A DNA stretch of 64,000 nt from Artemia franciscana (taxonomy: Eukaryota > Arthropoda > Branchiopoda > Anostraca > Artemiidae), in contig NC_088879.1 of the NCBI RefSeq assembly GCF_032884065.1, forward strand, positions 17,118,489 through 17,182,488. The letters run 5' to 3'. Shown one piece after another: positions 1 to 10,481 of this stretch (position 1 is its first letter; each line of letters starts with the position of its first letter). The translations under genes were made by a program, and so were the position numbers. The notes beneath the pieces are model-generated. The model was not told the origin of the DNA and searched no databases. It was given only the letters and a program-made list of their open reading frames with translations.

Positions 1-790
1 ACTCCGAATGGGTCGAGCTTACATGCGGAGCCCCACAAGGTACTAAGCTCGCTAGTCTACTGTTTTTGGCAGTGATAAATTTCATCCTTTCCGGCTATGA
101 AGAAAGATTTAAGTATGTAGACGACTTGTCAGTCCTACTGATGTACATTGTTGAGAAGTTTGAGGCTGTCCCCCAATTCTGTAACGAAATAATCAACAAC
201 TTCAAAGATGAATGTACTGCGAACAGCCTCCAAATCAACGAAGGAAAGACTAAAATCCTTCGTTTTAATCCCCTGAAGAGAGACTGTGTGCCCTCTTCCT
301 CCTTATCCTAGTGAATCTTCGGCAGTAGTGCTTGGTGTCAAGTTTAGCATCGACTGCTCTTTCAGCCTCCATGTCGATATAATTATCAACAAGGCAAATA
401 GTGCGATGCGGACACTTATACTAATGCGTCGATTTGGTTTTTCAATGACACAACTAAGGATAGCCTATCTTACTTACATTCGACCAATTTTAGAGTATGC
501 ATGTCCCGTATGGGGCCCACAAGTCAATAACACTATTTACCTAAGTGACCAGCTTGAGTCAATACAAAAAAGAGCAGTAAAAGTAATATTGTGCGATGCT
601 TTTACCGAATATAAGTTAGCATTATCCACTTTACAAATTCCCTCTCTTCAAGAGCGTCGTCTCAGTTTAATCCTTGAATTTGGCCAATATCTTCTCAGAA
701 GTGATAAATACAGATCGATACTACCACCAGTTTTAGTGAAACATCGAAGTACTAGGTCGAAGAAATTAGACACCATATTATCCTTTGTGC
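1..790 (+). pseudogene. LINE reverse-transcriptase fragment, frameshifted
   Basis: C-terminal half of a non-LTR retrotransposon reverse transcriptase, cut off by the window edge. From base 3 the frame reads a GAPQGTKL motif followed by a YVDD catalytic box (YVDDLSVLL), the hallmarks of RT motifs B and C. That frame stops at 311. The reading continues in the frame that starts at 286, with LILMRRFG and the typical LINE tail motif RPILEYACPVWGP, then SIQKRAVK, to about 790. The shift near 286-311 shows the copy is dead. The family is in the broad Jockey/CR1 assemblage by motif style; the exact clade is not resolved. Confidence 0.85.
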
Positions 791-1795
791 TTTAGATGTT
801 GCTCGTGCTTTCGACTCATGCATTTTTTCCCAAGTTTTATTTGAAGCGCATAAAAGAGAGGGTAAATTTTTGTATAGTAAAGTGCCTTTTGTATATGTAC
901 CATCACCTTAAGGCGAAGTTAAAGGGGGGATCTTCCCTTTTTGATATTTTGAAAGGAGTCCGTCAAGGTGGCCTTACCTCACCTTCTTTATTTAACAACT
1001 CTGTTTTAAATGCCCAAAATTCTGTTAATTTTAGTTGTATTCACCGTGGATTTAACTTGTCTTTAATAACTTTTGCAGATGACGTTTTGAATCTAAGCCG
1101 TAATTTTAGTGGATGTGAAAACGCGTTTAATCAGCTTTACAATGAATATAAAAATATTGGACTTTCTTTCAACATAGAAAAAACTGCCATTGTAGCTTCC
1201 AATTTTAAAGAGACAAATGACCCTATTTTTTTTATCTTTAGCTAATGTTCAAGTCCCCCTTTCTCAAAAATTAGTTTACCTTGGAACGCCTATTGGAAAA
1301 AATATGAAAGAAACTGTGAAATTACCCCTTGAAAATTTGAAGAAAAAACTGAGAATTGCTTATGCTTCAATTGTATCTAATATTAAACATATTGATAAAT
1401 TAAATCTTGCGAAAATTTATAATAGCCTAGTTGTACCTCATCTTCTTTCTCTTTGTCCGGTTTGGAAGTTTTTTAGTGAACCTCAGAAACTATCTGTTCG
1501 TAGAGTATATTTTCGTTATGCTAAATTCCTTCTCAGTTACCCTCCTTGGACTAGAAATAGTTACTTAATGAACAAATTCCGCCTAGTTTCTCCTACATCT
1601 ATTATTGATAAAAGGCTTCATGATTTTCGTTCTTCTATGTCGATAGTGTCTCACCCATGGTCAGCATTACTTATTTCATTGTTTGTTTGTGTTGATTTGT
1701 AGCTTTTTTTTCTCTTATTACTCCATCTTAAGGGCGTTCCGCCCTCTTTTTTATAGATGGGTTATAAATAAATTGATTGATTGATTGATTGATTG
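775..1795 (+). pseudogene. Second LINE RT fragment with (TTGA)n 3' tail
   Basis: A different LINE starts abruptly in its RT domain: from about 775 one frame reads LDVARAFDS (motif A, catalytic Asp). After a frameshift another frame gives GVRQGGLTSPSLFN (motif B) and FADDVLNL (motif C) to about 1240. After a second shift a third frame reads LVYLGTPIGKNM and a C-terminal tail ending at the stop at 1702. The 3' UTR ends in AATAAATTGATTGATTG repeats at 1767-1795, the short tandem-repeat tail typical of LINEs without poly(A). At least two frameshifts make it a pseudogene. It abuts the preceding LINE, so one may have inserted into the other. Confidence 0.85.
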
Positions 1796-2030
1796 TTATT
1801 TGATAAGTTTACGGGACCACAACATCTATGGTTTTAATGTGGCATATTATCTTTTTTATATATTGCTAAGCTTTTGTGTTGTTATTGGACATATAGCCGC
1901 CATCTTTTCTCGTCATTTTAAAATGAGGCAAGACTATGGCTTCCTCTGTTTTGTTTTTTAATTTATATATGAAAAAAGATAATAAATAGTTATGTTTGAA
2001 CAGATGTAAATATGTCTTATTTTGTTTCAG

Positions 2031-2607
2031 TTTGAATATGTATAATCGAAATGATAATGCTTATGGTGACGAAAGGAGAAGATGGAATGCAGATGATCGC
2101 TACACACAGTCGAGTAGATATCAAGATACAGGAATTTCCAGTGGCCTCAGAGGAAATGACTATCAAAGCCGTCAAAGTCTAATGTCCACAAATTATGATG
2201 ACATTCGTTATTTTAATGCAAATTCGGGAAGAGTAGCTCTTCTTCAAGAAAACGAGATGAGGAGGCAAGAAACTTTGGAGCGCCGATCTGATTCCTATGG
2301 AAGTGGAGGTCAATATGGAGGCTTCAGAGTGAGAGGTGACCGCCCTAGAAAGTCCGTTTATGATGAAGGTCCTTATCATAGACAGGAAACTGAGAGATAT
2401 CCTCCAAGAAGAGAAGAACCACTAAGAGGAAGAGGGTTGCTTGGGGAGCCTGAACAGCAATTTCTTCGACCTCAACCCAACATGGTCCATCAAATGGAAT
2501 CTGAAGCCAAGCTGGCTTTGGCTAATACTCTGATTAATGCCCTTGTTCAGAGTCAGCAACAACCTGTACTTCCAACCCCGGCACCTTGGATGGCCCAACC
2601 ACTTATG
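2031..2607 (+). CDS. Arg/Gly-rich protein of unknown function, 5' coding exon
   Basis: An exon bounded by a strong acceptor (TTTTGTTTCAG) and donor (ATG|GTAGGT). The likely start codon is ATG 2038, giving 190 codons in phase 0 to the donor: MYNRNDNAYGDERRRW..., rich in Arg, Tyr, Ser, Gly and Gln. The middle is RG/RGR-rich (YGSGGQYGG, REEPLRGRGLLG), and the end holds a predicted short helix, ESEAKLALANTLINALV, followed by QSQQQPVLPTPAPW. Composition suggests a nuclear RNA-binding or scaffold protein; no named domain is recognised. An in-frame upstream extension is possible, since the frame is open before the acceptor, but the acceptor argues that it is intron. Both ends are in phase with the exon at 4889. 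Confidence 0.6.
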
Positions 2608-2770
2608 GTAGGTATAATAGTTTTTTTATTGTTGCTTTTGCAAATTGTTACTAAAATATTAGAGTTTGGATCCATTTATCCAAAATATATTTTTCAAAAA
2701 CTGCAGCACCGAACCTTCTGAGACCTCTCCCGACGTACTATCCAATATTTTTCCCAGCTATCGGCCAGGA

Positions 2771-3090
2771 GCCGTCCTGACCGAGTGGATTGGTGCGCTG
2801 GATTCGGGATCCTTTGTCTGAGAGGACGCTGGTTTGAATCCCGGTGTATCCAATTCTTCAGTTTGGGATGGGGGTCAGTGGCGTGACCCTGTAAGCTTAG
2901 CCAGAGTTGGCCCTGCTCTAAATGGGTACCTGGAGAAATCTGAGGAAAGTAAACAGGAAGGGTGTGCGGAAGCACAGGATGGCTGGCCCCCAACCCCCCA
3001 TGGAACTTCCTGGCTGAAGGGCCAAGAAACGGAGATCAGCACCGCCGGTAGGGACTGTAAAGTCTAATGCCGTATCTTTTACCTTTTTTA
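2771..3090 (+). mobile_element. tRNA-derived SINE
   Basis: The head resembles a class II (Ser/Leu-type) tRNA: an A-box-like TGACCGAGTGG at 2778-2788 and a B-box GGTTTGAATCC at 2831-2841 (consensus GGTTCGAANCC). After the tRNA-like part (to about 2852) comes a unique body containing CTAAATGGGTACCTGG, ending near TAATGCCGTATCTTTTACC. A second copy of the body lies inverted at 33155-33362, which shows it is a dispersed element. The short ORFs over it on both strands are accidental. Confidence 0.8.
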
Positions 3091-3779
3091 TCAAATATAT
3101 TGTACAACTTTCCAATATGTTTACCCCTAGCAATTTATTTCCAATATATTTGTAAATCCAAGCATGATTAACACTGAATAACTTGAAAGAACCTCAACAC
3201 AACTATTCCATTTTAATTCAAATATTAAACGGAATTTTCCTCCTCCACTATCTATTCGAAGCTTATGTTTATTTGTATTTGCTTTAAATAATATAATTAT
3301 CCAGGTAAATGCCTTCAAAGTAATTGGTAAATATTAAAAAAAAAAAAATCTCGAATAAACTGCCCAGCACTGATTTACAGATATAACTTTAGATTACCCA
3401 TGCTTATTAAAATTTTTGGTTTTGGTAGGGTTTCCTAGGTATCATAATATTGCTAGGATGTCATAAATTGTGTATGCACATTTATCTCACCGTGGGAGGG
3501 TGCTAAAACGCCAAAAGCAACATTTTAAAGTCACAATTTTTATGCGCGAAAGTTCGGACAAGTCCTATTGTGAAACGCCCCTTCCCTATTTTTCATCCGT
3601 GACTGTGCCCTCACGTATTTGGAACTAGAAGAAACTTTTAGTTCTTCTTCTCTTCTCTCTCTTTCTATTATGTTCTTTTTCCCTTTTCGACTTGTTTCAC
3701 CCTATTCTTTCTAAAAAAAAATAGATGGAAGGGACAAATTCATTTATCTTTTATTGAGCATCTTTTCAATTATTACTGG

Positions 3780-3954
<175 letters not shown>

Positions 3955-4888
3955 TTTCAAATTAATCCCAAATTTAAGCTTATAATGTAAAGGCATCAGA
4001 AAAAAATGTTACAAACATTTTTATTTAAAAAAAAAAGTGCTATAAACATTTGAAGAAACGCTATAAACAAGTGAATCATGTAATAAATATATGGAATTAA
4101 AGAAAAAAATATTTAAAATATTAAGGTTTCATAAGGGATAAATTAGCTCATAGCCTAAACCCATCCCCCCTTGTCTATGCATCAGTCGTCTTGGTCAGTG
4201 TTATGCTAGATCTGTTCCTTCGAATTTTTTATTCGAATTTGAATAATCGGTAGGCCTTTCTAAAGACAATCTGAACTACTGTATCCTTTACATTTTCTAA
4301 TATTCTTAATTAAAAAAAAATTTAATGGCCTGTGTATTTATTTGCTATTAAGTGTTAAATCTTTTCCTTTTTTTGCAATTTGACTTAACAAAAAAATCTC
4401 ATTCTAAAATTTCATCTATCCTTTTTTCTTCAAATTTGTTAAGAATTATTTTTCAGTCTGTCGGGCATTCAAGTCCTTAACGTTCTTAGCCTGAGTTCTA
4501 GAGGCTTGAGTTTATTGTAGAGTAAACACCATCTATTGGTAGTGTGGGACTGTATCCGCTTTGAGGCTTATCTTCATTTTCGTCTTCACTTAATGTCTTG
4601 AATCCAGTTATAGCTACTTTGGAGAAGTTCCCTCAACTTGCAACAGGCTTTATGACTGCGCTTTTTTCAAGAATGTTCCCCCTACCCAATAAATTTCGAT
4701 GGTACGCACTCAGGTTTGTAAAAATTCACTCGCTTAAAATTAGTATGTACCAGTAATTCCAACTCACGAGATCGTAGTTATATTCAAAAATGTGCTCTTC
4801 AATATCCAAGGGGTATGTTCCCTCTCCCAATTAATACCCAAAGTATGTACTCAAAAAACCCTTTGTCTTATTCAGATATTAATTCCAG

Positions 4889-4987
4889 AATGCATCACTT
4901 TTTGGAGGGGGAGTTCGAGGAAGACGCGATGAACCGCGCTATCGGAGGGATGAAGCTCGTGGTTATGGGCAAAAGATGACAAGAAAG
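4889..4987 (+). CDS. Arg/Gly-rich protein of unknown function, second exon
   Basis: A 99-bp exon between acceptor TTAATTCCAG and donor AAG|GTAGTT, encoding 33 residues in phase 0: NASLFGGGVRGRRDEPRYRR then DEARGYGQKMTRK. The composition (RGRR, RYRRDEARGYG) continues that of the 2031-2607 exon, and both are phase 0, so I join them. The basic run could act in nuclear import or RNA contact; this is inference. The next exon is not recognised downstream, so the rest of the gene is missing or hidden in the repeat field. Confidence 0.5.
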
Positions 4988-5132
4988 GTAGTTTTTACTA
5001 TTTTCCCAGTGGTTTATCTATATTTTTCCCTTTATTTGTTTTTCTTTTCAATACTTTACCCTCAGCATTTCCTTGAATTCATTGTCTTTTTAAAAAAAGC
5101 TTTATGAACATAATTTTTCAAGAAAGTTGATG

Positions 5133-5136
<4 letters not shown>

Positions 5137-5226
<90 letters not shown>
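5137..5226. repeat. (TA)n microsatellite, about 90 bp
   Basis: Alternating TA with one internal G interruption near 5213. It directly abuts the possible Penelope terminal remnant starting at 5228. Confidence 0.95.
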
Positions 5227-5227
5227 G

Positions 5228-5640
5228 GACAGGCAGTCATGTCGTCAATAAGTATAAGTCGTCATTTACCAAACAATAGAAAAAATAATATAGACAAACA
5301 ATTCAGAGGCAACACCCAACATAAGGGCTCATCAGGAGAATACACTGGCCTATATAGGGTTTCGCCACTCTAAATTCTCTACCCAGCACAGTGTTGTGGC
5401 TACCACAGAATATCCATGGCATCCCGCGTCAGGTATCACCCCCAAAATACATGCCTATGAGAAAAAAAAGCAAATGTAAAACAACCAAGTAAAACCAAAA
5501 CAAGCTTATCCTGTTAATATATCCCTCCCTTTAGCAACAATAGGTAAACTAAATATTATAGATTTTACCAAATCACAAATATTAACACATTGCAAAAACC
5601 TGAATGAACTAAACAATTATAGAATTCATCTTTACCATGG
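5228..5640 (-). mobile_element. Possible Penelope-like element terminal remnant
   Basis: Unique-looking non-coding sequence next to a (TA)n tract. On the minus strand it reads CTCCTGATGAGCCC, then a short loop and GGG: a CTGATGAG box with a 3-bp CCC/GGG helix, a style seen in the hammerhead-bearing ends of Penelope-like elements. The expected CGAAA box does not follow immediately. No coding part is attached. The identification is weak; it may be some other repeat. Confidence 0.25.
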
Positions 5641-5781
5641 GGCTAATATATATATATATTTCAATCTTCTATATATTCTATCATTTTCTTTAGCGTATTT
5701 ACGGGGTTTGGTCTAAAACAGGAGTTCTATTTGGAGAGTGTATGGAAAGTATTTGTATAAATATACAAGTATAAAGTATAA

Positions 5782-7720
5782 ATATACAAACTGAGAAATG
5801 CGACCAGAAAAGCAACCATAAGATATGAGGAGTCGATAGCACTAGAGGCAAAAACCAATCCAAAAAAATTTTGGAGATATGTCACTTCAAACAACCCAAG
5901 CCGCAGGTCGATCCATCATTTTACCTCCAGCGATGGAACCAAAATAACCGACCCATTGGTAATGGCAGATACCCTCAATCAATGCTTCTCGTCAAATTTC
6001 TCTAAAGACCCTGGATGCCCCCCACCGGATATGCCGACCACCCACATCAAACACCCTATGCCACCGATCCAGTTCACAGCTTGTGATACTTACAAGCGCC
6101 TAAAAACTTTGGACCCATCCAAGGCAAAGGGACCCGATGGCATCCATCCTAGGTTGCTGAAGGAGACCGCAGCTGAAATAGCGGAACCCCTGACAAGAAT
6201 ATTCCAGATGTCAATAGCTTCCAAAACTATTCCCTCTGACTGGAAAACAGCAAATGTCATGCCAGTTTTCAAAAAAGGACAGAAAGATAAACCACAGAAT
6301 TACAGACCCATCAGCCTGACTTCTGTCCCATCAAAAGTCATGGAAGGCGTCTTAAATGATGCAATCGTTGCACATCTGGAAACTAACAGCCTGTTATACG
6401 ATGGACAACATGGTTTCAGGAAGGGTCGCTCTGTGGAGACAAACCTAATTCAATCATATGACATAATCACCAAGATGATTGAGGAAGGCCTTCCAGTTGA
6501 CGTACTCTTGCTGGACCAAGCCAAAGCTTTCGAGAAGGTAGTACACTCGTACCTGGAAAGGAAACTAGAGTTCTATCAACTCCACCAAGATGTAAGGGAA
6601 TGGATTATCCAGTTTCTCAAGGATAGAATACAGAGGGTGATGATGTATGATGAGGAGGGGAATCAAATCATGTCAAACCCAACTCCAGTGCTCAGCGGAG
6701 TTCCGCAAGGAACTAAACTGGGACCTACCCTCTTCAACATGTTCATCAATGACTCAGCCCAGTCAGTGCAAAATGACCTTAAACTGTTTGCAGACGACTC
6801 GAAATTGTTTGGCCCAGTCGCAAACAACCAACAGTGCGCAGCTCTGCAGGCAGATCTGCACACCCTCAACAACTGGTCCTCTTCCTGGTCCCTCGAGTTT
6901 AATGCTGAAAAGTGCAAAGTCCTACATCTTGGCCCTAAGAACCCAGGAATGACATATACAATGACAGATCGTACTGGGAAGCTCATAACTTTGGAAACTG
7001 TCACCGAAGAAAGAGACCTTGGGGTCATTGTTGATGACAAAATGAAATTCCATAGTCACAGCAAATACCTAGCTGCAAAAGGCAACAGGTCCCTTGGTCT
7101 CATCAGACGTAATATCACCACTAGATCTCCCGGGACAATCAGGAAGCTATATACAGGACTGGTCAGACCGCAACTTGAGTACGGAGTCTCTCTTGCCGTT
7201 CCCCACTATGTCGTGGACAAGAAGATCCTTGAGAGCGTTCAGCGGAGGGCTACAAAACTACCAACCAAATGTAAGAACCTCTCGTACCCTGAACGCCTCA
7301 AGAAACTCAAGCTCCCAACCCTGACGTACAGGAGGAAACGTGGAGATGCAATCCTGACCCACAAGCTGCTGGAGAATGGTGTCACACCAGGGCTTTTTAA
7401 TAAGTCGCTCTCTAGCCACACCCGGGGCCACACCAAGAAGCTCCAGCAACAAAGAAGCTCACGGAGAGAACGTTCCAACTTCTTCTCAACTCGTGCTGTT
7501 CCACTGTGGAATTCCCTTAGTGAAGAAACAGTTCAGTCCAAAACTGTTGACAACTTCAAAAAAGCAATTGACCGAGACTGGGCAGCGATGGAGTGGAAAC
7601 TACACTGGGAGGCCAGTGGATCTACTCAACGGAACTAGACAACGCACTTCCACCTCCATCACTCAACCGGCGAATCTACAGGATGTTCACCCAACCTTAT
7701 TCGCCGGCCAGTGCGATTTA
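5782..7720 (+). mobile_element. 5'-truncated LINE with long open RT frame
   Basis: A non-LTR retrotransposon that lost its ORF1 and endonuclease. The RT frame is open from about 5782 (first ATG-like start 5956) to the stop at 7638, over 600 codons. Motifs in order: KGPDGIHPRLLK, NYRPISLTSVPSKVME, QHGFRKGRSVETN, motif A LLLDQAKAFEKV, motif B SGVPQGTKLGPTLFN, motif C FADDSKLF, then the C-terminal VRPQLEYG and ESVQRRATK. The catalytic Asp of motif A and the FADD pair are kept; the usual AFDKV is AFEKV. Motif order and style fit the CR1/L2/Jockey supergroup. The 3' end is near TTAAGGTTAAGG at 7718-7730. The open frame suggests recent insertion, but truncation makes it non-autonomous. Confidence 0.9.
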
Positions 7721-7739
7721 AGGTTAAGGTAGTAATTTT

Positions 7740-8690
7740 TGAAAGTTTTCTGAACAATTGCCTGATACTCTGTGCATATAAAGTAGTAATTCTACCAAGT
7801 TCTATTGTCAAATCGAAGCGGGTGTTGTAGGAGGGATATGATTCAAAGGGGTGCGGGGCTTAAAAAGTGTCAGAAGCATCTCGTTTTGACCATTGCTTCT
7901 TTTAGTGGCTAAATTATTGATCAAGTCAGTCTTTCTTGTTAAATTGCAAACTTGTAAAACCGAAAAAAACGTGGAAATTTGCAAAAAGACGAAAAGAGAA
8001 TAAACAGTTGCTTAACTTTACTGTTAATTTGTCAAAATTTTTCACACATTCCCCCCCTTCCCCACTCCAGTTTGTTTTGGTGCTACGTTAATTGCTCCTT
8101 TATAGTGTCGGTTACTTTCGAAGTACTTGCGTCTGATTTTCTGTCTTATAAACATCCCTCTGGAAATTATTTTAGAGAGATTTGTTGTGCTGGGATGCTA
8201 CTTGGAATGATTCCTCAAGAACAATCCTCAAAATACTGGGGCTCTTTTTCTACAAGCCCAGCCATATATTCCCAAGCTAAAATAGGGCTACTATTCATGC
8301 GGTCTTTCGGTTTTCTCGTCATATATTTATGCACCTGTTTGGTTTTTTTTTGTTCATTTATCCTTTTTTCACTTACACACTTGTTTAGCTTTTATCATTC
8401 TGATTTTCACCGTCGTCCAATTATAAACTCAAAAACTAAAGTACGACTGACGATATTTTCAATTAACCCTTTCGATATTTTATATCATTCTTAACATATT
8501 TACACGCCTTTTCCAATTTTTGATTTCTAGTTTGCCGTTTTGCTTCTTTCTTTATGCTTGTTCATCTTCCGTCGTTCTGATCTTCATTGTTCTTCTTTTG
8601 CCCAATTAGCTATATACTCAAAAGCTAAACTACGACTGGCAAGTATTTTCTAAGATTTCTGGTTCCCCTCAACTGCCCCCCTCCAATTAA
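7740..8690. other. Non-coding stretch with a degenerate tandem duplication
   Basis: No gene recognised. A roughly 90-bp segment at 8381-8461 (ending in ACTACGACTG-like sequence, then ATATTTTC) recurs with divergence at 8558-8652, so the region carries an old local duplication. The 171-residue frame at 7979-8494 is hydrophobic with no recognisable motif and spans one duplicated unit, so I do not call it a gene. Confidence 0.4.
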
Positions 8691-10440
8691 GCTGGATCCG
8701 GTTGAGATTTAAAATAAGAGATCTGAGTTACGAGATCCTTCTAAATATGAAGTTTCATGAAGATCCAATCACTCCTTCGTAAGTAAAAAATACGTCATTT
8801 TTTCTTATTTTTCAGAATTACCCCCCCCCCCCCCCGCAATAGAGCGAATCCGTTCCAATTATGTAAATCACGTATGCAAGACTTCTGCTTATTTTTCCCA
8901 ACCAAGTTTCATCCCAATCCCTCCAATCTAAGCGTTTTCCATCATTTTAGGTTTCCCCACCCCAAACTTCCCCCAATGTCACCAGATCCGGTCAGGATTT
9001 AAAATAAGAGCTTTGAGACACGATATCCTTCTATTATCAAATTTCATGGAGATCCAATCACCCGTTCGTAAGTTAGAAATACCTCCTTTTTTCTAATTTT
9101 TCAGAATTAACCCCCTCCCCCAACTACCCCAAAGAGAGCGGATCCGTTCTGGTTATGTCAATCAAGTATCTATGACCCGTGTTTTTTCCCCACCAAGTTT
9201 CATCCCGATCCCTCCACTCTAAGTGTTTTCCAAGTTTTAGGTTTCCCCCTCCCAACTCCTCCCCCCAATGTCACCAGATCCGTTCGGGTTTAAAATAAGA
9301 GCTCTGAACCACGATATCCTTCTAAATATCAAATTTCATTGAGATCCGATCACCCGTTCGTTAGTTAAAAATACCTCATTTTTTCAATTTTTCAGAAATA
9401 CTCCCCCCCCCCAACTACCCCAAAGAGAGCGGATCCGTTCCGTTTATGTCAATCATCTATCTAGGACTTGTGTTTAATTTTCCCACCATGTTTCATCCCG
9501 ATCCCTCCACTCTAAGTGTTTTCCAAGTTTTAGGTTTCCCCCTCCCAACTCCCCGCCCCCATCACCAGATCCGGTCGGGATTTAAAATAAGAGCTCTAAG
9601 ACACGATATCCTTCTAAACATTAAATTTCACTGAGATCCAATCACCCGTTCGTAAGTTGAAAATACCTCATTTTTCTAATTTTTAAGAATTACTCCCCCC
9701 CCCCAAAAAAAACTACCCCAAAGAGAACGAATCAGTTATGATTATGTCAATCATGTATTTGGGACTTGCGCTTATTTTTCCCATCAAGTTTCATCCCGAT
9801 CCCTCCACTCTAAGTGTTTTACAAGATTTTAGGTTTCCCCCCTCCAACTCCCCCCAATGTCATCAGACCCGGTCGGGATTTAAAATAAGAGCTCTGAGAC
9901 ACAATATCATTCCAAACATCAAATTTCATTAAGATCCAATCACCCGCTCATAAGTTAAAAATACTTCATTTTTTCCGAATTAACCGCCCCCCCCCAGATG
10001 GTCAAATCGCGAAAACGACTATTTTTAATTTAATCAGGTCCGGTCCCTGATACGCTTGCCAAATTTCATCGTCCTAGCTTACCTGGAAGTGCCTAAAGTA
10101 GCAAAACCGGGACTTTAGGTTTCCCCCCTCCAACTCCTCCCAATGTCATCAGATCCTGTCAGGATTTAAACTAATAACTCTGAGTCACAATATCATTCCA
10201 AACATCAAATTTCATTAAGATCCAATCACCCGCTCATAAGTTAAAAATACTTCATTTTTTCTATTTTTTGCGAATTAACCGGGCCCCCACTCCCCCCCCC
10301 AGATGGTCAAATCGGGAAAACGTCTATTTCTAATTTAATCTGGTCCGGTCCCTGATACGCTTGCCAAATTTCATCGTCCTAGCTTACTTGGAAGTGCCTA
10401 AAGTAGCAAAACCGGGACCGACAGACAGACAGAATTGGCG
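8690..10440 (+). repeat. Tandem array, about 290-bp unit, six copies
   Basis: A recurrent unit marked by CACCAGATCCGGTCGGGATT, then TTTAAAATAAGAGCTCTGAG, a C-rich run, AGAGAGCGGATCCGTTC and TTTCATCCCGATCCCTCCAC. The marker recurs near 8695, 8985, 9274, 9562, 9860 and 10146, a period of about 285-298 bp. The last units (9960-10440) replace the GAGCGGATCC half with a variant reading AGATGGTCAAATCG then CCTGATACGCTTGCC. The array ends with (GACA)n at 10420-10432 and the palindrome CACTTGGTTAATACCAAGTG at 10454-10473. The same array recurs inverted at 19555-21170 with matching ends. Confidence 0.9.
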
Positions 10441-10453
10441 ATTGCTATATGTC

Positions 10454-10473
10454 ACTTGGTTAATACCAAGTGC
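10454..10473. repeat. Palindromic terminus CACTTGGT/ACCAAGTG
   Basis: A perfect 8-bp inverted repeat with a 4-nt spacer, at the junction between the tandem array and the R1 body. The same hairpin, with a slightly different spacer, caps the opposed array near 19565. It resembles in design the CAGTTCGT/ACGAACTG hairpin that heads other R1 copies. Confidence 0.85.
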
Positions 10474-10481
10474 CATAAAAA

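Noticed and set aside
2771..2852. Functional tRNA gene
   Set aside because: A and B boxes are present but the cloverleaf is imperfect and it continues into a SINE body.
2694..3133. Several 70-100 residue frames on both strands
   Set aside because: They lie over the SINE, which is an RNA-derived repeat; no protein family.
6090..7732. Minus-strand and shifted frames inside the LINE RT
   Set aside because: Shadows of the real RT frame, which carries all catalytic motifs.
7979..8494. 171-residue hydrophobic frame
   Set aside because: No domain, spans a degenerate local duplication, no splice or start context beyond chance.
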